Below, in pieces: positions 7,394 to 14,599 of a stretch of 29,527 bases of DNA. Positions within the stretch are counted from its first letter, which is position 1; each line of letters begins with the position of its first letter. Location of the stretch: positions 1 through 29,527 of the forward strand of contig JAWLCV010000051.1 of the NCBI GenBank assembly GCA_041686955.1. The letters run 5' to 3'. The notes under the pieces are model-generated. The model did no database searches. It saw only the letters and a list, made by a program, of their open reading frames with translations, and had not been told where the DNA came from. Source of the stretch: UBA7803 sp041686955. Its GTDB lineage: Bacteria; Pseudomonadota; Gammaproteobacteria; Pseudomonadales; Azotimanducaceae. Made by a program: the position numbers and the translations under genes.

Positions 7394-8683
7394 ATGCCAG
7401 CCGCTATCAGCTCCGGCGCAGCCGAGCCTCCGCCGAGATCCGCGTATCCATGGTTTCTGACCAGCTCGAGCCTGTGGATGGCGGGAATGAGTCTGCAGGG
7501 GTTTCTCTTCACCTGGCTTCTGGTGGGCATCCTCGAGCACCCGGCGGACGAGGCGGGCTTCGCCCGCGCGCTGGCGGAGTTCCCGCCGCTGGCGGTGCTG
7601 TTCCTCGGCGGCCTCGTCGGCGACCGATTCAACGGCCGCTCGTTCCTGGCCGTCATGCACGTGCTGATGGCGCTCCCCCCTCTGCTCATCGCCGCCGTGT
7701 ACGGCCTGGATCTGCTCGCCTACTGGTGGGTGGTCCTGTTCGGCGTGCTGATGGCGAGCATGCAGGCCCTGGCCGATCCGGCCCGGCAGTCGCTCATCAA
7801 TCGGCTGACCCGGATGGACATCCAACGCGCGGTGACCATCATGATCGTCACATCCTCGCTGGTGGGCATCTCGGGCTTCTATCTGGGCGGGCGCCTGGAC
7901 GTGCTCGGGCTCGGCCCCGTCCTCGTGCTCCAGGCGTGCGTGTTCTTCGCCGGGATGTTCGCGGTGCTGCGCCTGCCGTCACTGCCGCGGCTGCCCCAAG
8001 GCATGCACCGGCCCCGGCTCGGCGGCGGGTTCGTTGCGGTGTGGCGTGCGCCATTGGTGCGCAACGTCATCGGCCTCAACTTCCTGTCGAGTCTGTTCAA
8101 CGCCGGGGCCTACGTGGTGGCGATTCCCTACATCGTCAAGGAAGTCTACCTGGGCGACGCCGCCTTCTACGCCACGGTGATGATGGTCTTCACCGCCGGC
8201 AGCGTGGGCTCGAACCTGCTGCTGCTGGCCTTCATGCCGCTCGCGCGCCCCGGCCGGCTGTTTCTGCTCATGCAGCTCACCCGGGTGGCGATCCTGCTGT
8301 TGCTGTTGGCCGCTCCCAGCCTGTGGCTGTTCTACGTCACCATGTTCGCCTGGGGTCTGAACATGGGCGTCACCACGACCCTGGTGCGCACCACGGTGCA
8401 GGAGCTCGCCGACGGGCCGCAGCGGGCGCAGATCCTTTCCGTGCTGCTGCTCAGCTTCATGGTAACGGCACCCATCAGCTCACTGCTGCTGGGAATACTC
8501 ATCGAGCACACGACGCCGCTGACCGCCCTGCTCCCGGGCATCGTCGTTTCCCTGGTGATCTTCACCATCGGCATGCTCGGCAGCGGGCTCTGGGAGTTCC
8601 GCTCGGCGGCTCCCCACCGGGCCGAACCGACCCTCCCGGGCCGGGGCGCACCCCCCATGGAGCCCTCCGAGGCGTCTCAGTAA
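7394..8683 (+). CDS. MFS transporter
   Basis: A 429-residue inner-membrane protein with about ten to twelve hydrophobic helices. The first-loop motif GGLVGDRFNGR (A-motif-like, about residues 75-85) is that of the major facilitator superfamily. The overall pattern resembles the EntS/MFS_3 group of drug and siderophore exporters, but the substrate cannot be assigned. ATG 7394 is preferred because the in-frame extension to 7214 is low-complexity and overlaps the ATP-grasp gene; no strong RBS is visible. The C-terminal tail (after about 405) is Pro-rich and cytoplasmic. The stop overlaps the convergent CBS-regulator gene by seven bases. Confidence 0.85.
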   Translation: MPAAISSGAAEPPPRSAYPWFLTSSSLWMAGMSLQGFLFTWLLVGILEHPADEAGFARALAEFPPLAVLFLGGLVGDRFNGRSFLAVMHVLMALPPLLIAAVYGLDLLAYWWVVLFGVLMASMQALADPARQSLINRLTRMDIQRAVTIMIVTSSLVGISGFYLGGRLDVLGLGPVLVLQACVFFAGMFAVLRLPSLPRLPQGMHRPRLGGGFVAVWRAPLVRNVIGLNFLSSLFNAGAYVVAIPYIVKEVYLGDAAFYATVMMVFTAGSVGSNLLLLAFMPLARPGRLFLLMQLTRVAILLLLLAAPSLWLFYVTMFAWGLNMGVTTTLVRTTVQELADGPQRAQILSVLLLSFMVTAPISSLLLGILIEHTTPLTALLPGIVVSLVIFTIGMLGSGLWEFRSAAPHRAEPTLPGRGAPPMEPSEASQ

Positions 8684-9567
8684 CGTTCGCCTGCCGCGTT
8701 CGGCAGCTCCGAGGCCTCGTCCGCCTCGCTCGCGCCCGCGCGGCGCCCGGTCCGCTGGGGCGGCCGGTACCGGCGCTCCTTGGCGGGTGCCTTCTCCGCA
8801 CCCCCGAGCTGCGTCACCCGCGGCGTGAAGACGTAGCCGTCGTTGTGGATCGTCCGGATGATCTGGGCGTCCGAGGCGCGCTCGCCGAACTTTCTGCGCA
8901 GGCTGGCCACCAGCACGTCGATGTAACGATCGGACGGTACCCAGTCGCGGTTGCACACTTTTCGCATCAGGGCCGTGCGACTCATCACCTGGCCCGGCTG
9001 GGCGGCGAACACGGTGAGAAGGCGGCGTTCCGCCTGCGACAGATGGGTTCGCTCCCCCGTCGGCGAGATCAGCTCCCGCTGCTTGAGCAGCAGGGTCCAG
9101 CCCCCGGGCAGCCGCTCCAGCTCCGCACCGCCGGACTCCCCGTCGGTGCGGGGCACGATGTTCAGGGTGTCGCGGCTGGTGGAGGACGTGCAGTCCAGGA
9201 GCTTGGCGTAGCTCACCACGCCCACCAGCCGATCATCCGCGTCGACCACTGGCAGATGCCACAGATGAGATCGGCACATGCGATCCATGGCCTTGGCCAC
9301 CGGCTCGTCCAGGCGGCAGGCGAGCTTCTCGTGGGAGGTGACGTCGCGCACCCGCAGCTCTTCCAGCCGCTTCCCGGTGATGTGCGCCCGCAGACAGATG
9401 GTGCGCATGCTCACCAGGCCGACGAGCCGTCCGTCCGCCTCGCACACCGGGAGGGACTCGCAGCCCCACAGCCACATGTTTTCGATGGCGTCCTGCAGGG
9501 GCTGGTCCGGCTTGCTCACCGGCACGTCCGTGTCGACGCCCGTCTCCATCAGGTCCGAAATCTTCAT
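8677..9567 (-). CDS. CBS-pair / OmpR-type winged-helix regulator
   Basis: A 296-residue fusion. Two CBS motifs form the N-terminal half (about 1-62 and 72-127; note LVGLVSMRTI and RLVGVVSYAKLL). An OmpR/PhoB-type winged-helix domain follows at about 150-250 (LSQAERRLL, SDRYIDVLVASLRRKF, IIRTIHNDGYVFTP). CBS pairs usually bind adenine nucleotides, so this is plausibly an energy- or nucleotide-sensing DNA-binding protein with no phosphoacceptor receiver. ATG 9567 was chosen because the first CBS begins there; the longer frame starts at a TTG (9642) with unrelated sequence. The last 45 residues are charged and disordered. It is divergent from the sigma-54 activator at 10109. Confidence 0.85.
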   Translation of the reverse strand: MKISDLMETGVDTDVPVSKPDQPLQDAIENMWLWGCESLPVCEADGRLVGLVSMRTICLRAHITGKRLEELRVRDVTSHEKLACRLDEPVAKAMDRMCRSHLWHLPVVDADDRLVGVVSYAKLLDCTSSTSRDTLNIVPRTDGESGGAELERLPGGWTLLLKQRELISPTGERTHLSQAERRLLTVFAAQPGQVMSRTALMRKVCNRDWVPSDRYIDVLVASLRRKFGERASDAQIIRTIHNDGYVFTPRVTQLGGAEKAPAKERRYRPPQRTGRRAGASEADEASELPNAAGERY

Positions 9568-9711
9568 GCTCGTCAACGTCCCACCGGCCACGGTTGCGAC
9601 AATTTGTTTCAACGGCGGCGACCCCGCATTGACGAACGGCAAATGTGTAAGCGAAAAGTAGCGACTTCCTGCTGCCCTCCCTGGGCCGCCGCCTGCTCAG
9701 GGCACCCGGAA

Positions 9712-9726
9712 TGGCATGAGGTTTGC
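9712..9726 (+). promoter_or_regulatory. Candidate sigma-54 (-24/-12) promoter, distal
   Basis: TGGCATGAGGTTTGC has the invariant GG and GC with ten bases between them and matches TGGCACG-N4-TTGC except for one base. The predicted start is near 9738, about 370 bases before the EBP start at 10109. The intervening sequence has no convincing ORF, so this could be a second EBP promoter with a long leader or the promoter of a small RNA. Confidence 0.5.
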
Positions 9727-9994
9727 CTATCAACCTGCGGAAGCGCAACCGGACTCCCGCCGCCGTCGCGCACTGCGCCCGACGGATGCAACAGGTCCGA
9801 AACGCGCTGCTCGGAGAAGACGGCCTAGCTGCGGGCACGGGCCGCGAGAGATCAGCCAGTGATGAGGAAGCCGCCGACGGCGAAAGACATGACGATCGCT
9901 TAACCAGGTGCGCCGCCGCGCGCCCGTCTCCCTTCTTGTTCGCGCCTCGGTGCCGGCCACCGAGGCGCCGCTGGCCCATTGACGAATGTCGATG

Positions 9995-10009
9995 TGGCCC
10001 GGCGATTGC
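9995..10009 (+). promoter_or_regulatory. Candidate sigma-54 (-24/-12) promoter of the EBP gene
   Basis: TGGCCCGGCGATTGC has GG-N10-GC spacing and differs from TGGCACG-N4-TTGC only at the fifth base. The predicted start near 10021 gives a leader of about 88 bases to the TTG start at 10109. The stretch 9568-10108 has no gene; it holds this element and the distal one at 9712. Confidence 0.6.
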
Positions 10010-10108
10010 GCTGTGTAGCATTCCCCACCATTACGAGTCGTTGCACTGCCGGTGCGGAAGGCCGCGGCCTTTCGACGGCACCCTCTTGGCGCAAAGGAGT
10101 ACGCTGGC

Positions 10109-11539
10109 TTGGCCGAATCGATCGACGACAACGTCAGGGTTCTAGTTGTTGACGGCAACGCCAAGTCGACGTGGTGCGCAGCACAACTCATCGAAACCTA
10201 CGGGAGAGCCGTGGACGTAGCCAGGGACGATGCGGAAGCACGTCGGCGGCTCGACACCGGCCGGTACGACCTGGTGTTCGTGGACATGGCGCTTCCCGGC
10301 GGCAAGGGCCTCGACCTGGTGAAAGAGTACGAAGGGCGCCGGGGCACCCGTTTCGTGTTCATGACGTCGCGGCCCCCGCTTCGCGCCGACCGGCACGAGG
10401 CCGCCAACGGCACTGCCAACGGTACGTCGGAGAACGGTACCGCCAACGGCCACGCGAACGGCACCCGGGGCGATGCCAACGGGGCTCAAGACAAGGAACC
10501 AAACGGACATCCCAACGGCGCGATTTCCCAACTGATCGAGCACGCGCTCCCCGTTGCGGACGCGTCCGGGGACGGCACCGACGATGCGTTCGCCGAGTGG
10601 ATCGGCGCCTCCCCGGCGCTGACCCGGTCAAAGAAACAGATCGCCATGGTGGCGCCGCTCAACACCACCGTGTTCCTGCTCGGCGAGAGCGGCACGGGCA
10701 AGGAGCTGGCCGCGGAAGCCATTCACCGGCTGAGCGGCCGCCAGGGTCAGTTCCTGACCATCAACTGCGGCGCGATTCCGGAGTCGCTCATCGCCAACGA
10801 GCTGTTCGGTCACGAGAAGGGAAGCTACACCGGCGCCAGCCGGTCCCAGCCGGGCCTGTTCGAGCGCGCCAATGGCGGCACGGTGTTCCTCGACGAGGTC
10901 ACGGAGCTGCCCCTCGAGCACCAGCCGACGCTCCTGCGGGTTCTCGAGACGAGATCCGTCACCCGCATCGGCGGCGGGAAGAGCATCCCGCTGGACGTCC
11001 GCGTCATCGCGGCCACGAACCGGGTGGACGAGCAGCTGGTGGAGGACAAGGTCTTGAGGGAAGACCTGTTCTATCGCCTCATGGCGTTTCCCATCGTGCT
11101 GCCTCCGCTGCGCGAGCGCGTCGGCGACATTCCCAAGTTCGTACAGGCCATGCTCGATGCCTGGAACCGGGAGAACGGCACCAACGTCACGTGCTCACCA
11201 CAGGTGCTGGCTTACCTGGAGAAGCACCGGTGGCCCGGCAACGTCCGCGAGCTCAAGCACACCCTGCAGCGCCTGGCGATTCTCAGCGACGGCGAGATCG
11301 TCGATCCGCCGGACTTCTTCAACGACTTCGCCGCCAGCGGCCCTGAGCCCGGGGTGCCGGTGGGCACCACCATCAAGGAACTCGAGAGACGTCTGATATT
11401 GGCGACACTCGATCACTTCCACGGCGACCGGGCACGCACGGCCGCCACCCTGGGCATCAGCCAGAAGACCCTGTACAACCGGCTGAAGGCCTACGAACGG
11501 GCGGGATCCTACGTCGAGCCCCAGAAGAAGGCCTCCTGA
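10109..11539 (+). CDS. Sigma-54-dependent enhancer-binding protein with degenerate receiver
   Basis: A 476-residue bacterial enhancer-binding protein. A receiver-like domain (about 8-90) has Asp59 (VFVDMALPGG), but its acidic pocket reads VVDGN instead of DD. The sequence turns into an Asn-Gly repeat linker (about 99-137) where the Lys and last helix of a receiver should be. The AAA+ domain has Walker A GESGTGKE (192-199), the sigma-54 contact loop as GSYTGA (238-243, normally GAFTGA), Walker B VFLDE (259-263), arginine-finger region and WPGNVREL (375-382). A Fis-type helix-turn-helix closes it (about 425-465). The start is TTG 10109, nine bases after AAAGGAG; the in-frame GTG at 10052 has no RBS. 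It probably activates its own -24/-12 promoter and that of the EF-hand gene. Confidence 0.9.
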   Translation: MAESIDDNVRVLVVDGNAKSTWCAAQLIETYGRAVDVARDDAEARRRLDTGRYDLVFVDMALPGGKGLDLVKEYEGRRGTRFVFMTSRPPLRADRHEAANGTANGTSENGTANGHANGTRGDANGAQDKEPNGHPNGAISQLIEHALPVADASGDGTDDAFAEWIGASPALTRSKKQIAMVAPLNTTVFLLGESGTGKELAAEAIHRLSGRQGQFLTINCGAIPESLIANELFGHEKGSYTGASRSQPGLFERANGGTVFLDEVTELPLEHQPTLLRVLETRSVTRIGGGKSIPLDVRVIAATNRVDEQLVEDKVLREDLFYRLMAFPIVLPPLRERVGDIPKFVQAMLDAWNRENGTNVTCSPQVLAYLEKHRWPGNVRELKHTLQRLAILSDGEIVDPPDFFNDFAASGPEPGVPVGTTIKELERRLILATLDHFHGDRARTAATLGISQKTLYNRLKAYERAGSYVEPQKKAS

Positions 11540-11656
11540 GCACGGCCTTTCCCCCGTGTCGCGCCAGCTTTTGCGGGCACTCCGGTAATTCCTTCCTTCG
11601 ATCCCCGTGGACGGCTCCGCGCGGCGGAGGCCGACCCGCAGCCGGGGCTTCCCCCG

Positions 11657-11672
11657 TGGCATGGCGCTTGCA
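11657..11672 (+). promoter_or_regulatory. Near-perfect sigma-54 (-24/-12) promoter of the EF-hand gene
   Basis: TGGCATGGCGCTTGCA differs from TGGCACG-N4-TTGCA at a single base. Predicted transcription starts near 11684, 65 bases before the ATG at 11749. It lies about 120 bases after the stop of the enhancer-binding protein, the most likely activator. A GC hairpin (11615-11629) sits between the two. Confidence 0.75.
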
Positions 11673-11748
11673 ATCCCGCGGGCACGACCGCCGGGCACTT
11701 CCGGTTCGCCGCGGCGGACGAAACGCAGTCAAAGACGAGGAGAACGAG

Positions 11749-12135
11749 ATGATGAAACGTACCCTGCTCAGCAGCGCTATCGCCATCGCCGGCAGCCTGG
11801 GCATGTCTGCCGCGCTCGCCCAGACCACGGAGGAGGATGCCTGGTCCGAGCAGAGCACCCAGCAGGACCAGTGGTCGGAGCAGTCGCAGCAGCAATCCGC
11901 GCTGCCGAGCTTCAGCGAGCTGGACACCGACGGTGACGGCTTCCTCAGCGAGGAAGAGCTGCAAGCGAACATGGAGCTCTCGGAAGTGCACTCCCAGCTC
12001 GACGAGAATGCGGACGGGCTGGTGGACGAAACCGAGTTCGCCGCCCTGGAGGAAGCTCACATGAGCCCTGGCGGCGAGATGGACAAGAAGCACGAGGGTA
12101 CCGATACCTACGAGGAGTCGGCTACCGACTACTGA
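11749..12135 (+). CDS. Secreted EF-hand calcium-binding protein
   Basis: A 128-residue exported protein. The signal peptide is MMKRTLLSSAIAIAG..., with cleavage probable after ALA (residue 24), giving a periplasmic or secreted product. A Gln/Ser/Trp-rich segment with two WSEQS repeats (32-46) precedes two EF-hand loops: DTDGDGFLSEEE (59-70), fully canonical, and DENADGLVDETE (85-96), also with ligands in the right places. The acidic tail ends in DY. ATG 11749 (or 11752) follows AGGAG by six or nine bases. It is driven by a sigma-54-type promoter and sits directly behind the EBP. A role in calcium buffering, envelope stability or signalling is inference. No enzyme domain is present. Confidence 0.85.
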   Translation: MMKRTLLSSAIAIAGSLGMSAALAQTTEEDAWSEQSTQQDQWSEQSQQQSALPSFSELDTDGDGFLSEEELQANMELSEVHSQLDENADGLVDETEFAALEEAHMSPGGEMDKKHEGTDTYEESATDY

Positions 12136-12172
12136 GTAGTCCGCGCCCCGTGCGGGACCATAAGTCGGGCAA

Positions 12173-12196
12173 CCACGGCAGTGTTTGCTGCCGTGG
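12173..12196. terminator. Hairpin between convergent EF-hand and retropepsin-like genes
   Basis: CCACGGCAG and CTGCCGTGG form a perfect 9-bp stem with a 6-base loop TGTTTG, placed 37 bases after one stop and 10 bases from the other. No T-run follows on either strand, so termination strength is uncertain, but position and symmetry suit a shared terminator. Confidence 0.5.
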
Positions 12197-12206
12197 CTGC
12201 CTCACG

Positions 12207-12731
12207 TCATTCGGCGCCCACCTCGGCACTCACCTCGGCGAAAGTCACGCCGCAGTTGCTCAAGCGCAAGCTCGGCGGATCCACGCTGAACTCGAACGGT
12301 GAGGTCCGGCGCAATGCGCTCAGGCCGAAAAGGCCGCGGGAGGCACCCGGCAACACCGCAACCTCCACGTCCTGAAGGCGGCAGGCGTCACCGATGGTGA
12401 TCTCACTGATCCGGTAGACCGGCACTCTGAGCACGCTGCCATCGGCCATACGGCCCTCGAGCTGACGGACGTACGTGGCGGTACCCGCTTCCTGTGAACG
12501 CTCCAGCGTGGCGTTGGTGATGGTCATGTACCCCGCGCCGGTATCCACGAGGTATTCCTCGGGATGGGAGCCGGCGACGCCGATGCTCACGTAGAACGTG
12601 TCGAGCTGGTCGTGAGCCTTGAGCGGAATCACTGCGTCCGCCACGGCGTCCGGCGCTCCGAAGAGGGCCAGGGTCGCTGCGAGCGCAGAGCTGCTGAGAA
12701 CGGCACGGAGCCGAGCACTTACATACCGCAA
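12207..12731 (-). CDS. Secreted retropepsin-like aspartic protease
   Basis: A 174-residue protein. A signal peptide (hydrophobic segment about 11-28, cleavage probable after ADA at 33) is followed by a clan AA retropepsin-like domain. The catalytic motif is LVDTGAGYMTI with Asp63-Thr-Gly, and the downstream hydrophobic-Gly segment GLFGLSALRR (family pattern LLG-x-x-L) supports the fold. Such proteins act as dimers in the periplasm. The start is TTG 12731, eight bases after a perfect GGAGG; the in-frame GTG at 12791 has no RBS and would add residues before the signal peptide. The gene is convergent with the EF-hand gene and divergent from the outer-membrane gene at 12887. The target protein is unknown. 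Confidence 0.75.
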   Translation of the reverse strand: MRYVSARLRAVLSSSALAATLALFGAPDAVADAVIPLKAHDQLDTFYVSIGVAGSHPEEYLVDTGAGYMTITNATLERSQEAGTATYVRQLEGRMADGSVLRVPVYRISEITIGDACRLQDVEVAVLPGASRGLFGLSALRRTSPFEFSVDPPSLRLSNCGVTFAEVSAEVGAE

Positions 12732-12837
12732 AGTGGGTACCTCCAGATCCGTTTTACAAATGTTATCAGAAGCCACCGGCGGCGGAACCACGGCAAACCG
12801 CCTTATTCCGCCGGACCGGTTGAGAAATTTTCACCCT

Positions 12838-12856
12838 CCGGCCGTGAACCGGCCGG
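12838..12856 (+). promoter_or_regulatory. GC hairpin in the leader of the outer-membrane barrel gene
   Basis: CCGGCCG, loop TGAAC, CGGCCGG forms a 7-bp stem ending about 17 bases before the AGAGGAG ribosome-binding site. It may stabilise the mRNA or bind a regulator. No clear promoter was found in the 155-base divergent region. Confidence 0.35.
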
Positions 12857-12886
12857 GGAACGTCAAGGAACTAGAGGAGATTCGAC

Positions 12887-13438
12887 ATGAACAGCAGGAA
12901 ACTAGCCAAACTCCTGAAAACGCTGGCCGCTACCGGGATTCTGGTATTGGCCGCGCCGGTGGCGCTGGCGGGGCCCGAGGCAGGCGACAGAGCTTTGTCG
13001 CTCACCGGCAGCGGCACCAGTGACGACTCCTTCGACACCAACACCTACAGTGTGTCCGGCCAGCTCGGCTGGTGGACCAGCGACAACCTGGAGCTGGGTA
13101 TTCGGCAGAGCCTGGCAGGAGCCGTCCGCGACGACGCCGACGACAGCTGGGCCGGTGCGACCCGAGGTTTCGTCGACATGCACTTCGGCAACCTCGGCGC
13201 CGGCGGCACCGGTGCGCTGCCGTTCATCGGCGCGAGCGTCGGCGGCATCTACGGCGAAGGCGTGAACGACACCGGCACGGCGGGACTCGAGCTGGGAGCG
13301 AAATTCTACGTGAAGGACAAGACCTTCATACTCGCCATGGCGGAGTATCAGTTCCTCTGGGAAGACGCCGACGACATCGACGACCAGTTCGACGACGGCG
13401 CGTTCTTCTACACCCTGGGTATCGGTTACAACTTCTGA
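12887..13438 (+). CDS. Outer-membrane beta-barrel protein
   Basis: A 183-residue protein. The signal peptide (1-28) ends in VALA. The mature part alternates polar and hydrophobic residues in the manner of an eight-stranded barrel (GLELGAKFYV, TFILAMAEYQFLW) and ends in GIGYNF, the terminal aromatic Phe expected for BAM-dependent insertion. Acidic residues are unusually dense in the loops (DDADDSW, EDADDIDDQFDDG), which may bind cations. ATG 12887 follows AGAGGAG closely. It lacks a C-terminal OmpA peptidoglycan domain. Function is unknown; the neighbourhood of secreted EF-hand and retropepsin-like proteins suggests an envelope role. Confidence 0.8.
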   Translation: MNSRKLAKLLKTLAATGILVLAAPVALAGPEAGDRALSLTGSGTSDDSFDTNTYSVSGQLGWWTSDNLELGIRQSLAGAVRDDADDSWAGATRGFVDMHFGNLGAGGTGALPFIGASVGGIYGEGVNDTGTAGLELGAKFYVKDKTFILAMAEYQFLWEDADDIDDQFDDGAFFYTLGIGYNF

Positions 13439-13461
13439 CGGCTCTGCCGTGACGGCCCGCG

Positions 13462-13479
13462 GGGGCGCTACGGCGCCCC
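13462..13479. terminator. Hairpin between convergent barrel and hydrolase genes
   Basis: GGGGCGC, tetraloop TACG, GCGCCCC: a 7-bp GC stem spanning the stop codon of the minus-strand hydrolase and 24 bases after the barrel gene. It has no T-run and is likely a shared weak terminator. Confidence 0.4.
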
Positions 13480-14385
13480 TGCCGGCACGGACGCGTCCGG
13501 GTCCGGGCCCGGGCCCGGGTCCACGATCAACCCGGCCACCAGCTCGGGCTCCTGCATGGGGATGAAGTGGGTCAACGCCGGCAGGTAGACGTCGCGGCCG
13601 TTGGGAAACTCGTCGGCGAGCCCAGGCCAGGTGGGCGACTTGGAGAAGTCCATGCCGTCGCTGGGCCCCGGGTCCCGCATCAGTGCCCGCACCACCACCA
13701 CCGGCAACGTCAGGGACGGAATGACGGCGTGGATGTCGGACTGGCTGTTGCCCAGATAGATCGACGCCTCCACCAGCGGCGGGCACGCCAGCTCGCAGCC
13801 GGCGCCGTCCGGGCTCGGCAGCAAACCATAGCGGCAATAGTCCTCCAGCACCTCGCGGCGCCAGAGCGAGAACGGATGGCGGTGCTCGAAGTGCGCGAAC
13901 ATCTCCTGCCAGGAGCTCCACCGGTTGCGCCGGCGCGCCACCGGATGGTCCTCGGCTACCTGGAAACCGGGAAAGCGATCGGACGCGTACACCTCGGGAT
14001 CGAGGATCACCGGATCCAGCAGCAGCAGCCGGGAGAATGCGTCCGGGTCGGCCGCCGCAGCCTGGGTGACGCTGTGCCCGCCCATTGAGTGCCCCACACC
14101 GACGACGCCGCTCAAGCCCAGCCCTGAGATCAGCGCCACCAGGTCCCGGCCGAAGGTCTCCCAGACGTACGGCCCCTTCCTTTCGCTGCGGCCGTGTCCG
14201 CGCATGTCCACGGCGATCACCCGATAACCCGCCGGCAGGGCGGCGACCGTCCGATCCCAGCAGCGCGCATGAAAACCGGTAGCGTGCACCAGCAGCACCG
14301 TCGGGGCACCGCCGGCGCCCCACTCGAAATAGGTCAGCCGGACCTCTCCGGTGTCGAACTCGTACTGGGTCGGTTGCTCGTTCAT
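13468..14385 (-). CDS. Alpha/beta-fold hydrolase
   Basis: A 305-residue soluble hydrolase. The core motifs are the oxyanion-side LLVHATGFHARCWD (31-44), the strand VIAVDMRGHGRS (56-67), the nucleophile elbow GHSMG with Ser100, and the C-terminal catalytic His273 (LTHFIPM). The acid is probably in the strand before DPGPSDGMD. It acts on an ester, lactone or similar bond, but the substrate cannot be read from sequence. No signal peptide is seen. The last 18 residues (VDPGPGPDPDASVPAGAP) form a low-complexity Pro/Asp tail encoded by a GGGTCC/GGGCCC-rich stretch. ATG 14385 is preceded by GCGAGGGC. Confidence 0.85.
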   Translation of the reverse strand: MNEQPTQYEFDTGEVRLTYFEWGAGGAPTVLLVHATGFHARCWDRTVAALPAGYRVIAVDMRGHGRSERKGPYVWETFGRDLVALISGLGLSGVVGVGHSMGGHSVTQAAAADPDAFSRLLLLDPVILDPEVYASDRFPGFQVAEDHPVARRRNRWSSWQEMFAHFEHRHPFSLWRREVLEDYCRYGLLPSPDGAGCELACPPLVEASIYLGNSQSDIHAVIPSLTLPVVVVRALMRDPGPSDGMDFSKSPTWPGLADEFPNGRDVYLPALTHFIPMQEPELVAGLIVDPGPGPDPDASVPAGAP

Positions 14386-14539
14386 GCCCTCGCCGGACCT
14401 CGGTCAAAGCGGATCATCTTAGGACGACCCGCCAACCGGGTCCACGGCTGACGGGCCGGCTCCGCCGCCCTCGCCCGGCCGCGCCGACGATACCGATTCC
14501 TGTACACGCAATTACCGGATTCGGGGCATGGCATCGTCC

Positions 14540-14556
14540 GGGTCCGTAATGGACCC
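14540..14556. promoter_or_regulatory. Inverted repeat upstream of the Crp/Fnr gene
   Basis: GGGTCC-GTAAT-GGACCC is a perfect 6-bp inverted repeat with a 5-base spacer, 43 bases before the ATG at 14600. It may be an operator. It does not resemble the TTGAT-N4-ATCAA site of Fnr. Confidence 0.35.
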
Positions 14557-14599
14557 TGTGCTCTGTCTTACAACGAATCCAACCAGACAGCGAGGACAC

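Noticed and set aside
7450..9828. A 792-codon plus-strand frame over the MFS and CBS-regulator genes
   Set aside because: Composition is Arg/Ala/Pro-rich noise. Real genes with clear domains occupy the same DNA in other frames.
9723..10145. A 140-codon frame in the region before the EBP
   Set aside because: It starts at TTG inside the -12 element with no RBS, is Arg/Cys-rich, and runs out of frame into the EBP gene.
12902..14407. A 501-codon minus-strand frame over the barrel and hydrolase genes
   Set aside because: Arg/Gly-rich with no domain; it is antisense to the barrel and out of frame with the hydrolase.
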